DNA of 6,192 bases. Origin: Phycisphaeraceae bacterium (lineage in GTDB: Bacteria; Planctomycetota; Phycisphaerae; Phycisphaerales; Phycisphaeraceae). Position numbers and translations under genes: made by a program. Each line of letters starts with the position of its first letter. The first letter of the stretch is position 1. Under the pieces are notes generated by a model, which was not told where the DNA came from, did not search any database, and was given only the letters and a program-made list of their open reading frames with translations. Below are positions 1-6,192 of the stretch, in pieces. The stretch is from contig JADZCW010000178.1 in assembly GCA_020851395.1 (NCBI GenBank), positions 1-6,192 of the forward strand, given 5' to 3'.

Positions 1-119
1 CGGGACGTACAGAGAATTGCGTGTGGCCGGGTCCGGCAGGACCATCGCGCCGCGTGATAAGATAAGTCGCTACGCCAAGCTGACCGCTCGTTCCCCAGGA
101 CCCCCGGAGTGCCCCCGCC
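1..119. other. Upstream leader of the P-type ATPase gene, no gene seen
   Basis: This stretch precedes the first gene and I see no coding region in it that looks real. It holds a perfect 5-bp inverted repeat, GGTCC at 30-34 and GGACC at 39-43, around a 4-base loop; no T-run follows, so it is not a convincing terminator. A short AT-richer patch (GATAAGATAAG, 56-66) stands out from the GC-rich background and could contain a -10 element, but no matching -35 lies at the right distance. CCGGAG at 104-109 is a possible ribosome binding site for the start at 120. No recognisable metal-regulator operator was seen. Confidence 0.3.
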
Positions 120-2165
120 ATGGCCGTCGGTCACCAGCACATGCACGACCACCTGCACCTGGGCAACCAGGAGGGCAGGATGAGCCTCCAGATCCTCGCC
201 ACGCTGCTGGGCGGGACGCTGCTGTTGTGCGCGTTCGCGGCGAGGTTCATCTACGACAGCCCGATGCACTCGGACCTCCTGGCGGCGGGGGCGGCGGTGC
301 TGCTGGGGATGCCGTTGGTCGTCGGGTCGGCGCGGGACCTGATCGAGGGGCACATGCATTTCCAGGAGCTGATCGCGCTGGCGGTGCTGGCGGCGATCGT
401 CAAGGGGGCGTACCTCGAGGCGGGGTCGGTGGCGTTCTTCACGATCATCAGCGTGCTGATCGAGAGCCGCACGGCCTTAGGGGCGCAGGCGAGCATCGAG
501 TCGCTGATCAAGATCACGCCGACGCGGGCCAGGAAGCTGGCGGAGGGGCAGGAGCAGGAGGTCGACGCTGCGGTGCTGCGGCCGGGCGACACGGTCCGCG
601 TGCGGCCGGGCGACAACATCCCGGCGGACGGGATCGTGTTGCGCGGCACGAGCACGGTGAATCAGGCGTCGATCACCGGCGAATCCATCCCCGCGGAGAA
701 GAGCGAGGGGGAGGACGTCTTCAGCGGGACGATCAACCTCACTGGCGTGATGGACATCGAGGTGACCAAGGCCGGGCAGGACACGACGCTCGGGCGGGTC
801 AAGGAATTGATCGTGCAGGCTGAGGCGACGCGGATCCCGATCCTGCGGGTGATCGACCGGTACTCGGCCTGGTACACGCCGACGATCCTCATGATCGTGG
901 GCATCGTGCTGTTCCTGACGGTCAGGAAGGACCCGGACGGGGCGTGGGACCGGGCGATCGCGATGCTGGTGATCGCCTGCCCGTGCTCGCTGATTCTTGC
1001 GACGCCGACGGCGATGGTGGCGGCGCTGTCAGCGGCGGCGCGCTTGGGCGTGTTGGTCAAGAGCGTGCTGGACCTCGAGTCGGCGCGGAACCTGACGGCG
1101 ATGATCTTCGACAAGACCGGGACGTTGACCACGGGCGAGCTGGAAGTGACGCGGCTGTCGCCGGCGACGGGCGTGGAGGCGGTGGACCTGCTGCGCGCCG
1201 CGGCGGCGGTGGAGCAGAACAGCCGGCACCCGGTGGCGCGGGCGGTGACGGCGGTGGCGCGCAAGGCGAGGCTGAACCTGCCCGAGCCGGCGGATTTCAG
1301 CGAGGCGGCGGGCAAGGGCGTGTCGGCGAAGGTCGATGGGCAAAAGGTGCTGGTCGGTCGGCCGGAGTGGTTTATCGGGTCACATGCCCAGAGCCGGCTC
1401 GACACGGCGTCGGAGGCGTGGGTCAAGCAGGCGATCGAGGGGCCGGACGCCGAGGGGCTGAGCGTGTTGGTGGTCGTGCGTGACGGCAAGCTCCTGGGGT
1501 GGATCGGGCTGGCGGACAACACGCGGGCCGAGGCGCCGGCGGCGATTGACCGGCTGCGCGAGCTGGGGCTCAAGCGCATCTTCATCGTCACGGGCGACCG
1601 CGAGAGCGTGGCCAAGCGCGTCGCGGGTCAGATGCACACGGAGTACAAGGCCCAGGTGCTGCCGCAGCAGAAGCTGGAGATGGTCGACGAGCTCAAGGCG
1701 GCGGGTCACCGGGTGGCGGTGGTGGGCGACGGCGTGAACGACGCGCCGGCCTTGGCGGCGGGCGACGTGTCGATCGCGATGGGGGCGGCCGGGTCGGACG
1801 TGGCGATCCACTCGGCGACGATCGCGCTGATGAACAACAACCTCAACCGGATCCCGTTCCTGATCGACCTGTCGCGGCGGACCTACGCGGTGATCATGCA
1901 GAACATGCTCATCGGGCTGGTGTTCATCCTGCTGTTCGGCGGGCTGGCCGTGGCGGGCAAGATCGCGCCGTGGCTGGCGGCGGTGCTGCACCTGCTCAGC
2001 GGTGTGCTGGTGATCTTCAACTCGGCCAGGCTGGTGCGAGCGGGCGAGGAGATCGAGCACGCCGAGGCGCAGATCGGTCGGGGCGGGTCGGGTCGCGGGG
2101 CGCTGCGGCTTCGGCCGACGTCACCGCCGGCGCTTCCGGCCGGGGCGTTGGCGCAGGTTCAATAA
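120..2165 (+). CDS. Heavy-metal-translocating P1B-type ATPase
   Basis: An inner-membrane pump that uses ATP to move a transition-metal ion, usually outward. All P-type landmarks are present in its 681 residues: actuator loop TGES (186-189), metal-site CPCS in helix 6 (287-290), phosphorylated Asp331 in DKTGT, the P1B-specific His-Pro (370-371), TGD (491-493) and GDGVNDAP (536-543). Eight membrane helices are expected, in pairs near 24-45, 53-75, 82-115, 252-300 and 586-640. There is no N-terminal HMA domain and no CxxC; instead the N-terminus has alternating His at 5, 7, 9, 11 and 13. Aligned without gaps to E. coli ZntA as I recall it, the Zn-site Lys of helix 7 is Ile603 and the Asp of helix 8 is His624, so the metal cannot be assigned. 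Residues 641-681 are a Gly/Arg/Pro/Ala-rich tail. An alternative start is Met21 (position 180). The gene converges on the permease gene. Family assignment is secure; substrate is not. Confidence 0.95.
   Translation: MAVGHQHMHDHLHLGNQEGRMSLQILATLLGGTLLLCAFAARFIYDSPMHSDLLAAGAAVLLGMPLVVGSARDLIEGHMHFQELIALAVLAAIVKGAYLEAGSVAFFTIISVLIESRTALGAQASIESLIKITPTRARKLAEGQEQEVDAAVLRPGDTVRVRPGDNIPADGIVLRGTSTVNQASITGESIPAEKSEGEDVFSGTINLTGVMDIEVTKAGQDTTLGRVKELIVQAEATRIPILRVIDRYSAWYTPTILMIVGIVLFLTVRKDPDGAWDRAIAMLVIACPCSLILATPTAMVAALSAAARLGVLVKSVLDLESARNLTAMIFDKTGTLTTGELEVTRLSPATGVEAVDLLRAAAAVEQNSRHPVARAVTAVARKARLNLPEPADFSEAAGKGVSAKVDGQKVLVGRPEWFIGSHAQSRLDTASEAWVKQAIEGPDAEGLSVLVVVRDGKLLGWIGLADNTRAEAPAAIDRLRELGLKRIFIVTGDRESVAKRVAGQMHTEYKAQVLPQQKLEMVDELKAAGHRVAVVGDGVNDAPALAAGDVSIAMGAAGSDVAIHSATIALMNNNLNRIPFLIDLSRRTYAVIMQNMLIGLVFILLFGGLAVAGKIAPWLAAVLHLLSGVLVIFNSARLVRAGEEIEHAEAQIGRGGSGRGALRLRPTSPPALPAGALAQVQ
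169..175 (+). promoter_or_regulatory. Strong internal Shine-Dalgarno before Met21 of the ATPase
   Basis: AGGAGGG lies 4-5 bases before the in-frame ATG at 180. It is a better ribosome binding site than the CCGGAG (104-109) before the ATG at 120. If translation starts at 180, the protein loses the whole His-rich segment (residues 1-20). The upstream start is kept here because a run of alternating histidines at the N-terminus makes sense for a metal pump, but both starts may be used. Confidence 0.4.
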
Positions 2166-2190
2166 GCCGTAGGTGAATCAGCCGACCTGC
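2153..2190. terminator. Weak inverted repeat over the convergent stop codons
   Basis: GCAGGT (2153-2158) and ACCTGC (2185-2190) are a perfect 6-bp inverted repeat spanning both stop codons, with a 26-base loop. The two genes end only 12 bp apart, so any shared bidirectional terminator must lie here or inside the coding ends. The loop is large and there is no T-run on either strand, so this is a weak candidate and could be chance. Confidence 0.2.
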
Positions 2191-3218
2191 CGGCGTTGGA
2201 AGAGCAGGACGGCCAGGGCGAGCAGCGCGGCGGTGTAGGCGAGGCTGTAGCTGCTGGCGGCGAGGACGAAACTCAGCGGGATCGGCCGTTCCTGCTTGAT
2301 GGCGTCGGCCACCCAGAGGACCTGAAGATCAGGCAAGAGACCATACAACCCGCGCAGGAGCCAGGAGCCCAGGCTCGCGGCCGCCGAGACGGCCTCGGAC
2401 GGCGGGTGCTGACGAAGGTACGCGCCCAGGACCGAGTCGTTGACCAGGCCGAGCATGAACAGGACCAGGCACAGGACCAGGGTCATGACTTGCTTGAGGC
2501 GCGTCGAGGCGGCGATGGCGGCGGCGGAGAAGATCAGCACGGCCTGGAGCACCAGCACCAGGGCCAGGATGACCTGGGGCAGGTTGGGCTTGCGGGGGTC
2601 GAGCAGGTGGGCGTGGAAGTCGGCGGTGATGGACTGGAACTGCCATTCGGGGTTGATCAGGAGGACCATCACCCAGGCGAGGCTCAGCAGGGCCAGCAGG
2701 CTGTAAACGGCCGTGGAGTGGAAGACCCAGCGGTAGAGGTAGTTGCCCAGCACGGCCACGAGCATCGCCAGGAAGAAGGCGCCGAAGCCCAGGACGATCA
2801 CGGGCAGGTCCGGACGCTGGCTGGCGGCCTGGAGGACGCCGTGGCGGACGGTCATCAGGAAGACGATGGCGAGGATGGCAAAGGCGACCAGTTCGGCCGC
2901 GGCGATGCCCAGGAACTTGCCCAGGACGAACAGCGGACGGGCGACGGGCTTGGCGATGACGGTCAGGACGGTCTTGTTCTCGATCTCGTCGGCGATGACG
3001 CTCGTGGCGGTGAAGGCGGCGATGAGCAGGCAGACCAGGGCGATGGTGCTCAGGCCCATATCGACCAGGAGGGTGTCGTCGTCCTCGAGGGTGTAGGCGG
3101 CGAGGGAGGGGTTGAGGACCAGGGCGAGGATGCCGGCGAGCAGGAGGATGACGAAGATCGGCTGGCGGATCGACTGGGCGAAGGTGTTGCGTGCGAGGGT
3201 GAGCAGTTGTTGGAGCAT
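2178..3218 (-). CDS. ABC-2 type (NosY-like) transporter permease
   Basis: A 346-residue membrane subunit of an ABC transporter of the ABC-2 class, which normally works as a dimer with a cytoplasmic ATP-binding subunit. The N-terminal stretch NTFAQSIRQP leads into helix 1 (about 21-38). The family's hallmark follows helix 2: DEIENKT at 77-83, then AKPVARP (89-95) and LGKFLG (99-104), the coupling-helix region typical of NosY-like permeases. Further helices are likely near 106-124, 139-158, 170-189, 214-237, 242-262 and 316-340. The start at 3218 is backed by a GAGG Shine-Dalgarno (3225-3228) six bases upstream. No ATP-binding gene adjoins it: its upstream neighbour, hflK, is divergent and its downstream neighbour, the ATPase, is convergent. 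The substrate is unknown. Codons favour C at the third position, unlike the + strand genes. Confidence 0.9.
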   Translation of the reverse strand: MLQQLLTLARNTFAQSIRQPIFVILLLAGILALVLNPSLAAYTLEDDDTLLVDMGLSTIALVCLLIAAFTATSVIADEIENKTVLTVIAKPVARPLFVLGKFLGIAAAELVAFAILAIVFLMTVRHGVLQAASQRPDLPVIVLGFGAFFLAMLVAVLGNYLYRWVFHSTAVYSLLALLSLAWVMVLLINPEWQFQSITADFHAHLLDPRKPNLPQVILALVLVLQAVLIFSAAAIAASTRLKQVMTLVLCLVLFMLGLVNDSVLGAYLRQHPPSEAVSAAASLGSWLLRGLYGLLPDLQVLWVADAIKQERPIPLSFVLAASSYSLAYTAALLALAVLLFQRRQVG

Positions 3219-3261
3219 GGGGAGCCTCGGGCGGCGGGCCGGGGGGCGGGACGCCGGGGGA

Positions 3262-3315
3262 GCGAATCATCGAGAGGCTTTATGATACGACGATGCGGGA
3301 GGGGTGTTGATTCGC
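3262..3315. repeat. 8-bp inverted repeat in the divergent control region
   Basis: GCGAATCA (3262-3269) and TGATTCGC (3308-3315) are exact reverse complements separated by 38 bp. They flank the AT-richest part of the permease-hflK intergenic region, including the candidate -10, and the right arm overlaps the candidate -35 of the permease promoter. This layout would suit an operator. A perfect 8-bp pair is expected by chance roughly once in four regions of this size, so the claim is modest. Confidence 0.3.
3282..3310 (-). promoter_or_regulatory. Candidate sigma70-type promoter for the permease gene
   Basis: Read on the - strand, TCAACA (3305-3310, 4 of 6 to the -35 consensus) is followed after 17 bases by TATCAT (3282-3287, 5 of 6 to the -10 consensus). 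Transcription would start near 3275, giving a leader of about 57 bases before the permease start. The same AT-rich patch reads TATGAT (3281-3286) on the + strand and could serve hflK, but I see no good -35 for it. Confidence 0.35.
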
Positions 3316-3400
3316 GGCGGAGGGGGGCATGGGAACAGACGAGGGGGCGGTTGCGTAAGGACGGCGTCGGGGGGTCGGCCGATCCAGAAGGGCAGGCGGC

Positions 3401-5611
3401 ATGACCGGCGGAAATGACCAGCAGACATACCAGCGTGGATTGGCGGCGTCGCTGCTGGGTCTGGGCGTGCAGCTCGGGCTCCTGATCACCAGCGCCCTGA
3501 TGGGGCTGTGGTCGCAGAGCCCGGCGGTGCACGTGCTGACCTGGCTGCTCCTGGGCGGGCTGCCGGTGTGGGTGATCCTGCTGTTGATCTATCAGCAGCA
3601 CCGTCTCGAACGGGCTGAGGCGCTCGAGCTCGAGCAGCTCGCGGCGGGCAAGGGGGACTCGGCGGCGATCTTCCAGGAGGCGGACGACGAGCTGGGGTTG
3701 GCCCGACGTCGGCTGGACCGGCTTTACAGTTGGGGGCTGTCGGGCGTGAGCGTGGTGGTGGGGGTGTATCTGACGGGGATCGGGCTGTGGCAGCTTTCAG
3801 CGGCCTACCAGTCGCTGGTGGACAAAGCGACGACGGCGGCGCAGACGGGGGCGGGGATCGACAAGCCGATCGGTGAGATCCTCACCGGGGCGAACCTCTC
3901 GGCGATCGCAATGGGGCCGGCGTCCAACGCGGTGGGGCTTGGCGTGTTCGGGGCGGCCGGGGCATTCCTGGCGTTCATCGCGGCGCGGTACCTGGCGGGA
4001 ATGACGAAGGTCGATTCCTGGCGGCTGCTGCGCGGCGGGGCGGCGACACTGATGGGCGCGGCGGTGGGGATGGCGTTGGTGATGGCCGGGGCGATCGCGG
4101 GGTACTTCGGATATTTCTGGGCGCTGGGCCTGGTGGCGCTGGTCCTGCCGGGGCTGATGGCGCTGTTGGGCGTCGAGACGCTCTTGCAGCAGCTGTTCGG
4201 GATTTATCGTCCGCGTCGGCCCGGTGAGCGGCCGCGGCCGGCGTTCGAGAGCCGGCTCTTGGGGTGGCTGAGCAGCCCCGAGTCGCTGGCGAAGATCATC
4301 AACGAGACGATCAACTACCAGTTCGGGTTCGAGGTGTCGCGGAGCTGGTTCTACCAGCTCATGGGCAGGGCGATCACGCCGCTCTTGCTGGTGGGATTGG
4401 CTGTGCTCGTCGGCAGCAGCTCGCTGGTGTTCGTCGGTTCTTACGAGGGGGCGATCGTGACGCGGTTCGGGCGGATGACGGGCGAGCCGCTGGGGCCGGG
4501 GCTGCACGTGAAGCTGCCCTGGCCGATCGAGCGGGCGAAGAAGTATGACGTGACGCGTGTGCAGGAGGTCATCATCGGCGGCGAGGCTGTGCACGGGGCC
4601 AACATGGCGGTGCTGTGGACGAACCAGCACACGGCGGAGGAAGAGACGTACATGATCGCGGCGCCGACGCCCGTGGCGCTGGAACTGGCGGGTCGGCCCG
4701 CGGCGGGGTCGCCGGCGGGCGAGGTGGCGGCCGCGGCGACGGGCGGGCAGCGGACGCCGGGCATGACGCTCGTGGCGTCGCAGATCCAGGTGCAGTATCG
4801 GATCAAGGACCTCAAGCAATATGTCACGCTGGCGGATGACCCGGGGCGGCTGCTCGGGGCGCTGGCGCAGCGGCGGGTGAGCGAGTTGTTCGTGACGCGG
4901 GACATCGACCTGCTCTTGACGACGGACCGGCTGGCGACGGCGGAGATGTTGGGCAAGCAGATCCAGGCGGACGTGGACGAGGCGGGGTTGGGGCTGGAGA
5001 TCATCTTCGTGGGGGTCAACAGCGTGCACCCGCCGCAGACAGCGGGGGTGGCCGACTCGTTCCACGAGCAGGTCAAGGCGCTGCAGGAAAAGCAGAGCGC
5101 TATCGAGAAGGCCCGCGGCACGGCCACGGCGACGCTGGCCCAGGTGGCCGGGTCGGTGGACAAGGCGCTCGAGCTCGACGGGGCGATCCGGGAGCTCGAG
5201 AAGCTCATCCAGGACGCGCCGACGGGTAAGGCGGGCAAGGAGCAGACGGAAGAGATGCGGCGCCGGACGGCCGAGGCGCAGGTGCGCGTCGACCAGCTCT
5301 TGACGGCGGCCCGCGGGCAGGCGGCCGAGACGATCTACGACGCGCTGGCGTACCGCTGGGAGCGTGAGCTGACCGAGCGGGGCAAGGCGTGGCGATTCAC
5401 CGCCCAGCTCGACGCGTTCGGCCGGGCCAAGCACTACTACATGGCCCGGGAGTACCTGGACGTGCTGGCCGAGGTGCTGCCCAAGACGCGGCGTTACGTG
5501 CTGCCCCCGGGAGCGGCGGCGATCAGCGGTGGGCAGGTTCCGGGGGTGATCCGGCTGGACCTCAAGGAATCGACGACGTCGCTGTCGAACATCCTCCAGC
5601 CGCAGCAGTGA
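3401..5611 (+). CDS. hflK: HflK-type SPFH protein with a multi-helix N-terminal extension
   Basis: The HflK half of the HflK-HflC complex, which in E. coli cages the membrane protease FtsH and limits its access to membrane substrates. This protein has 736 residues, against about 420 in E. coli HflK. Six extra helices are predicted (about 13-36, 43-64, 110-132, 178-199, 212-233, 237-260), then the normal HflK anchor (325-346) and the SPFH domain. That domain opens with EGAIVTRFG (349-357) and PGLHVKLPWPIE (366-377) and continues with the strand around VQYRIKD (464-470). Residues 429-453 are a Gly/Ala/Pro-rich insert. From about 550 to 695 the protein is charged and probably coiled-coil. Basic stretches at 65-109, 199-211 and 262-323 fit a cytoplasmic N-terminus and an SPFH domain outside the inner membrane. 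The start has AGAAGG (3387-3392) eight bases upstream. hflC follows after 83 bp. HflK identity is strong; the role of the extension is unknown. Confidence 0.9.
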   Translation: MTGGNDQQTYQRGLAASLLGLGVQLGLLITSALMGLWSQSPAVHVLTWLLLGGLPVWVILLLIYQQHRLERAEALELEQLAAGKGDSAAIFQEADDELGLARRRLDRLYSWGLSGVSVVVGVYLTGIGLWQLSAAYQSLVDKATTAAQTGAGIDKPIGEILTGANLSAIAMGPASNAVGLGVFGAAGAFLAFIAARYLAGMTKVDSWRLLRGGAATLMGAAVGMALVMAGAIAGYFGYFWALGLVALVLPGLMALLGVETLLQQLFGIYRPRRPGERPRPAFESRLLGWLSSPESLAKIINETINYQFGFEVSRSWFYQLMGRAITPLLLVGLAVLVGSSSLVFVGSYEGAIVTRFGRMTGEPLGPGLHVKLPWPIERAKKYDVTRVQEVIIGGEAVHGANMAVLWTNQHTAEEETYMIAAPTPVALELAGRPAAGSPAGEVAAAATGGQRTPGMTLVASQIQVQYRIKDLKQYVTLADDPGRLLGALAQRRVSELFVTRDIDLLLTTDRLATAEMLGKQIQADVDEAGLGLEIIFVGVNSVHPPQTAGVADSFHEQVKALQEKQSAIEKARGTATATLAQVAGSVDKALELDGAIRELEKLIQDAPTGKAGKEQTEEMRRRTAEAQVRVDQLLTAARGQAAETIYDALAYRWERELTERGKAWRFTAQLDAFGRAKHYYMAREYLDVLAEVLPKTRRYVLPPGAAAISGGQVPGVIRLDLKESTTSLSNILQPQQ

Positions 5612-5634
5612 GGGTGTGAAGGAAGGACAATCAT

Positions 5635-5672
5635 CCGGGCCTGAAGGGCCCGGCTTGGAAGCCCACGGGGGC
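5635..5672. repeat. Consecutive stem-loops between hflK and hflC
   Basis: The spacer holds a perfect 7-bp hairpin, CCGGGCC (5635-5641) with GGCCCGG (5647-5653) around the loop TGAAG. A second palindrome follows at once, GGCTTGGAAGCC (5652-5663), sharing two bases with the first, so the two compete. A third, short one pairs GCCC (5661-5664) with GGGC (5669-5672) and is followed by ATTTTA. The last could act as a weak terminator or attenuator. Alternatively, the block is a dispersed REP-like palindromic element. Either could lower hflC expression relative to hflK or mark an RNA-processing site. Confidence 0.5.
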
Positions 5673-5694
5673 ATTTTAGGACGATGGTGAGATT

Positions 5695-6192
5695 ATGAGG
5701 AACAGCTTTACGATCGTGCTGGGTGTGCTGATCGCGTTGGTGATGCTGGCGTACATGTTCGCCTTCACCGTCCGCTACGACCAGGCGGCGGTGCTGACGA
5801 CGTTCAACCGGGCGGTCGAGCCCGAGTTGGACGCGGCGGGCAAGGTGATCAAGGTCGGCAGCGTCAAGCAGGAGCCGGGGCTCTACTTCCGCTGGCCGTG
5901 GCCGGTGCAGCAGGTCGAGTACTACACGACGCGGCTGCAGATCCTCGAGGACCAGCTCGAGGAGCTCCAGACGTCGGACCGTTTCAGCCTGGTGATGCGG
6001 ACGTACGTGGTCTGGCGGATCAAGGACCCGCTGGCGTTCTTCCGGGGGCTGCGGACGACCGAGGCGGCGGAGGTGCAGCTGCAGTCGATGCTGCGCAGCG
6101 TGCGCGGGATCATCAGCCGGTACGCGTTCACGGACCTGGTCAACCCCGACCCGGAGAAGCTGCGGCTGCGGGAGATCGAGTCGCAGATGCTC
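5695..6192 (+). CDS. hflC: HflC-type SPFH protein, 3' end beyond the window
   Basis: The partner of HflK in the membrane complex that modulates FtsH. Only the first 166 codons are present; E. coli HflC has about 334, so roughly half is seen and the frame stays open to the window edge. A single N-terminal helix (about 5-25) serves as anchor, then the SPFH domain: VRYDQAAVLTTF (26-37), PGLYFRWPWPVQ (61-72), TSDRFSLVMRTYVVWRIKDP (93-112) and the start of the helical part, LQSMLRSVRGIISRY (129-143). Residues 40-60 form a somewhat long polar loop before PGLYF. The ATG at 5695 is chosen because an in-frame TAG sits at 5677 and no other ATG lies between. The ribosome binding site is poor: GGTGAG (5686-5691) is too close and TAGGA (5677-5681) rather far. 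It is presumably co-transcribed with hflK. Confidence 0.95.
   Translation, partial: MRNSFTIVLGVLIALVMLAYMFAFTVRYDQAAVLTTFNRAVEPELDAAGKVIKVGSVKQEPGLYFRWPWPVQQVEYYTTRLQILEDQLEELQTSDRFSLVMRTYVVWRIKDPLAFFRGLRTTEAAEVQLQSMLRSVRGIISRYAFTDLVNPDPEKLRLREIESQML

Noticed and set aside
56..66. GATAAGATAAG as a -10 promoter element for the ATPase
   Set aside because: Its best hexamers match only 4 of 6 and no -35-like sequence lies 16-18 bases upstream; TTGCGT at 17-22 is much too far away.
17..823. + strand open frame (268 codons) overlapping the start of the ATPase gene
   Set aside because: A Gly/Arg/Ala/Pro-rich out-of-frame shadow of the ATPase coding sequence.
662..1615. - strand open frame (317 codons) opposite the ATPase
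   Set aside because: A Ser/Arg/Thr-rich product with no motif; the + strand carries all P-type ATPase signatures across the same region.
2127..2143. CCGGC / GCCGG stem inside the 3' end of the ATPase gene as a terminator
   Set aside because: The stem is only 5 bp, lies within coding sequence and has no T-run. Such stems are common in DNA of this composition.
2196..3404. Long + strand open frame (402 codons) opposite the permease gene
   Set aside because: Its product is a Gly/Asp/Glu/Gln-rich polar sequence with no domain logic, while the opposite strand encodes a clear ABC-2 permease. Long antisense frames are expected in DNA this GC-rich.
3797..5674. Long - strand open frame (625 codons) opposite hflK
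   Set aside because: The product is an Arg/Pro/His-rich low-complexity sequence, a typical shadow of a GC-rich gene. The + strand frame is unmistakably HflK.
5684..5698. ATG at 5684 as the hflC start
   Set aside because: It is out of frame with the HflC sequence and meets a stop after four codons; the ATG at 5695 opens the conserved frame.

Overview
The window is GC-rich DNA, densely packed with membrane-protein genes and with no RNA genes, mobile elements or CRISPR. The gene set suggests a Gram-negative-type bacterium. My best guess is Planctomycetota, possibly Phycisphaerae-like, from the high GC, the style of the ABC-2 permease and the enlarged HflK. This is an impression from the proteins, not a database result.

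Layout: (1) 120-2165, + strand: a complete P1B-type heavy-metal-transporting ATPase with a His-rich N-terminus and no HMA domain. (2) 2178-3218, - strand: an ABC-2 (NosY-like) permease, convergent with the ATPase (12 bp between stop codons) and with no ATP-binding partner in the window. (3) 3219-3400: a 182-bp divergent control region with a candidate promoter for the permease inside an 8-bp inverted repeat. (4) 3401-5611, + strand: an unusually large HflK-type SPFH protein (736 aa) with six predicted membrane helices ahead of the usual HflK helix and SPFH domain. (5) 5612-5694: an 83-bp spacer with consecutive stem-loops. (6) 5695 to the window end, + strand: the first 166 codons of HflC, cut by the window edge.

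How the genes may work together: HflK and HflC normally form a hetero-oligomeric membrane cage around the FtsH protease and restrain its attack on membrane proteins. That pair is secure here. The metal pump and the permease are neighbours, but the strand changes mean they are not in one operon with hflKC. Any link (metal stress and membrane quality control) is inference.

The points most worth a second look are the multi-helix extension of HflK, the non-canonical metal-site residues in the last two helices of the P-type ATPase, and a strand-dependent codon switch (G-ending codons on +, C-ending on -) that points to strong replication-linked GC skew. I found no clear evidence of an entirely new system. 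The enlarged HflK is the best candidate for undescribed biology.
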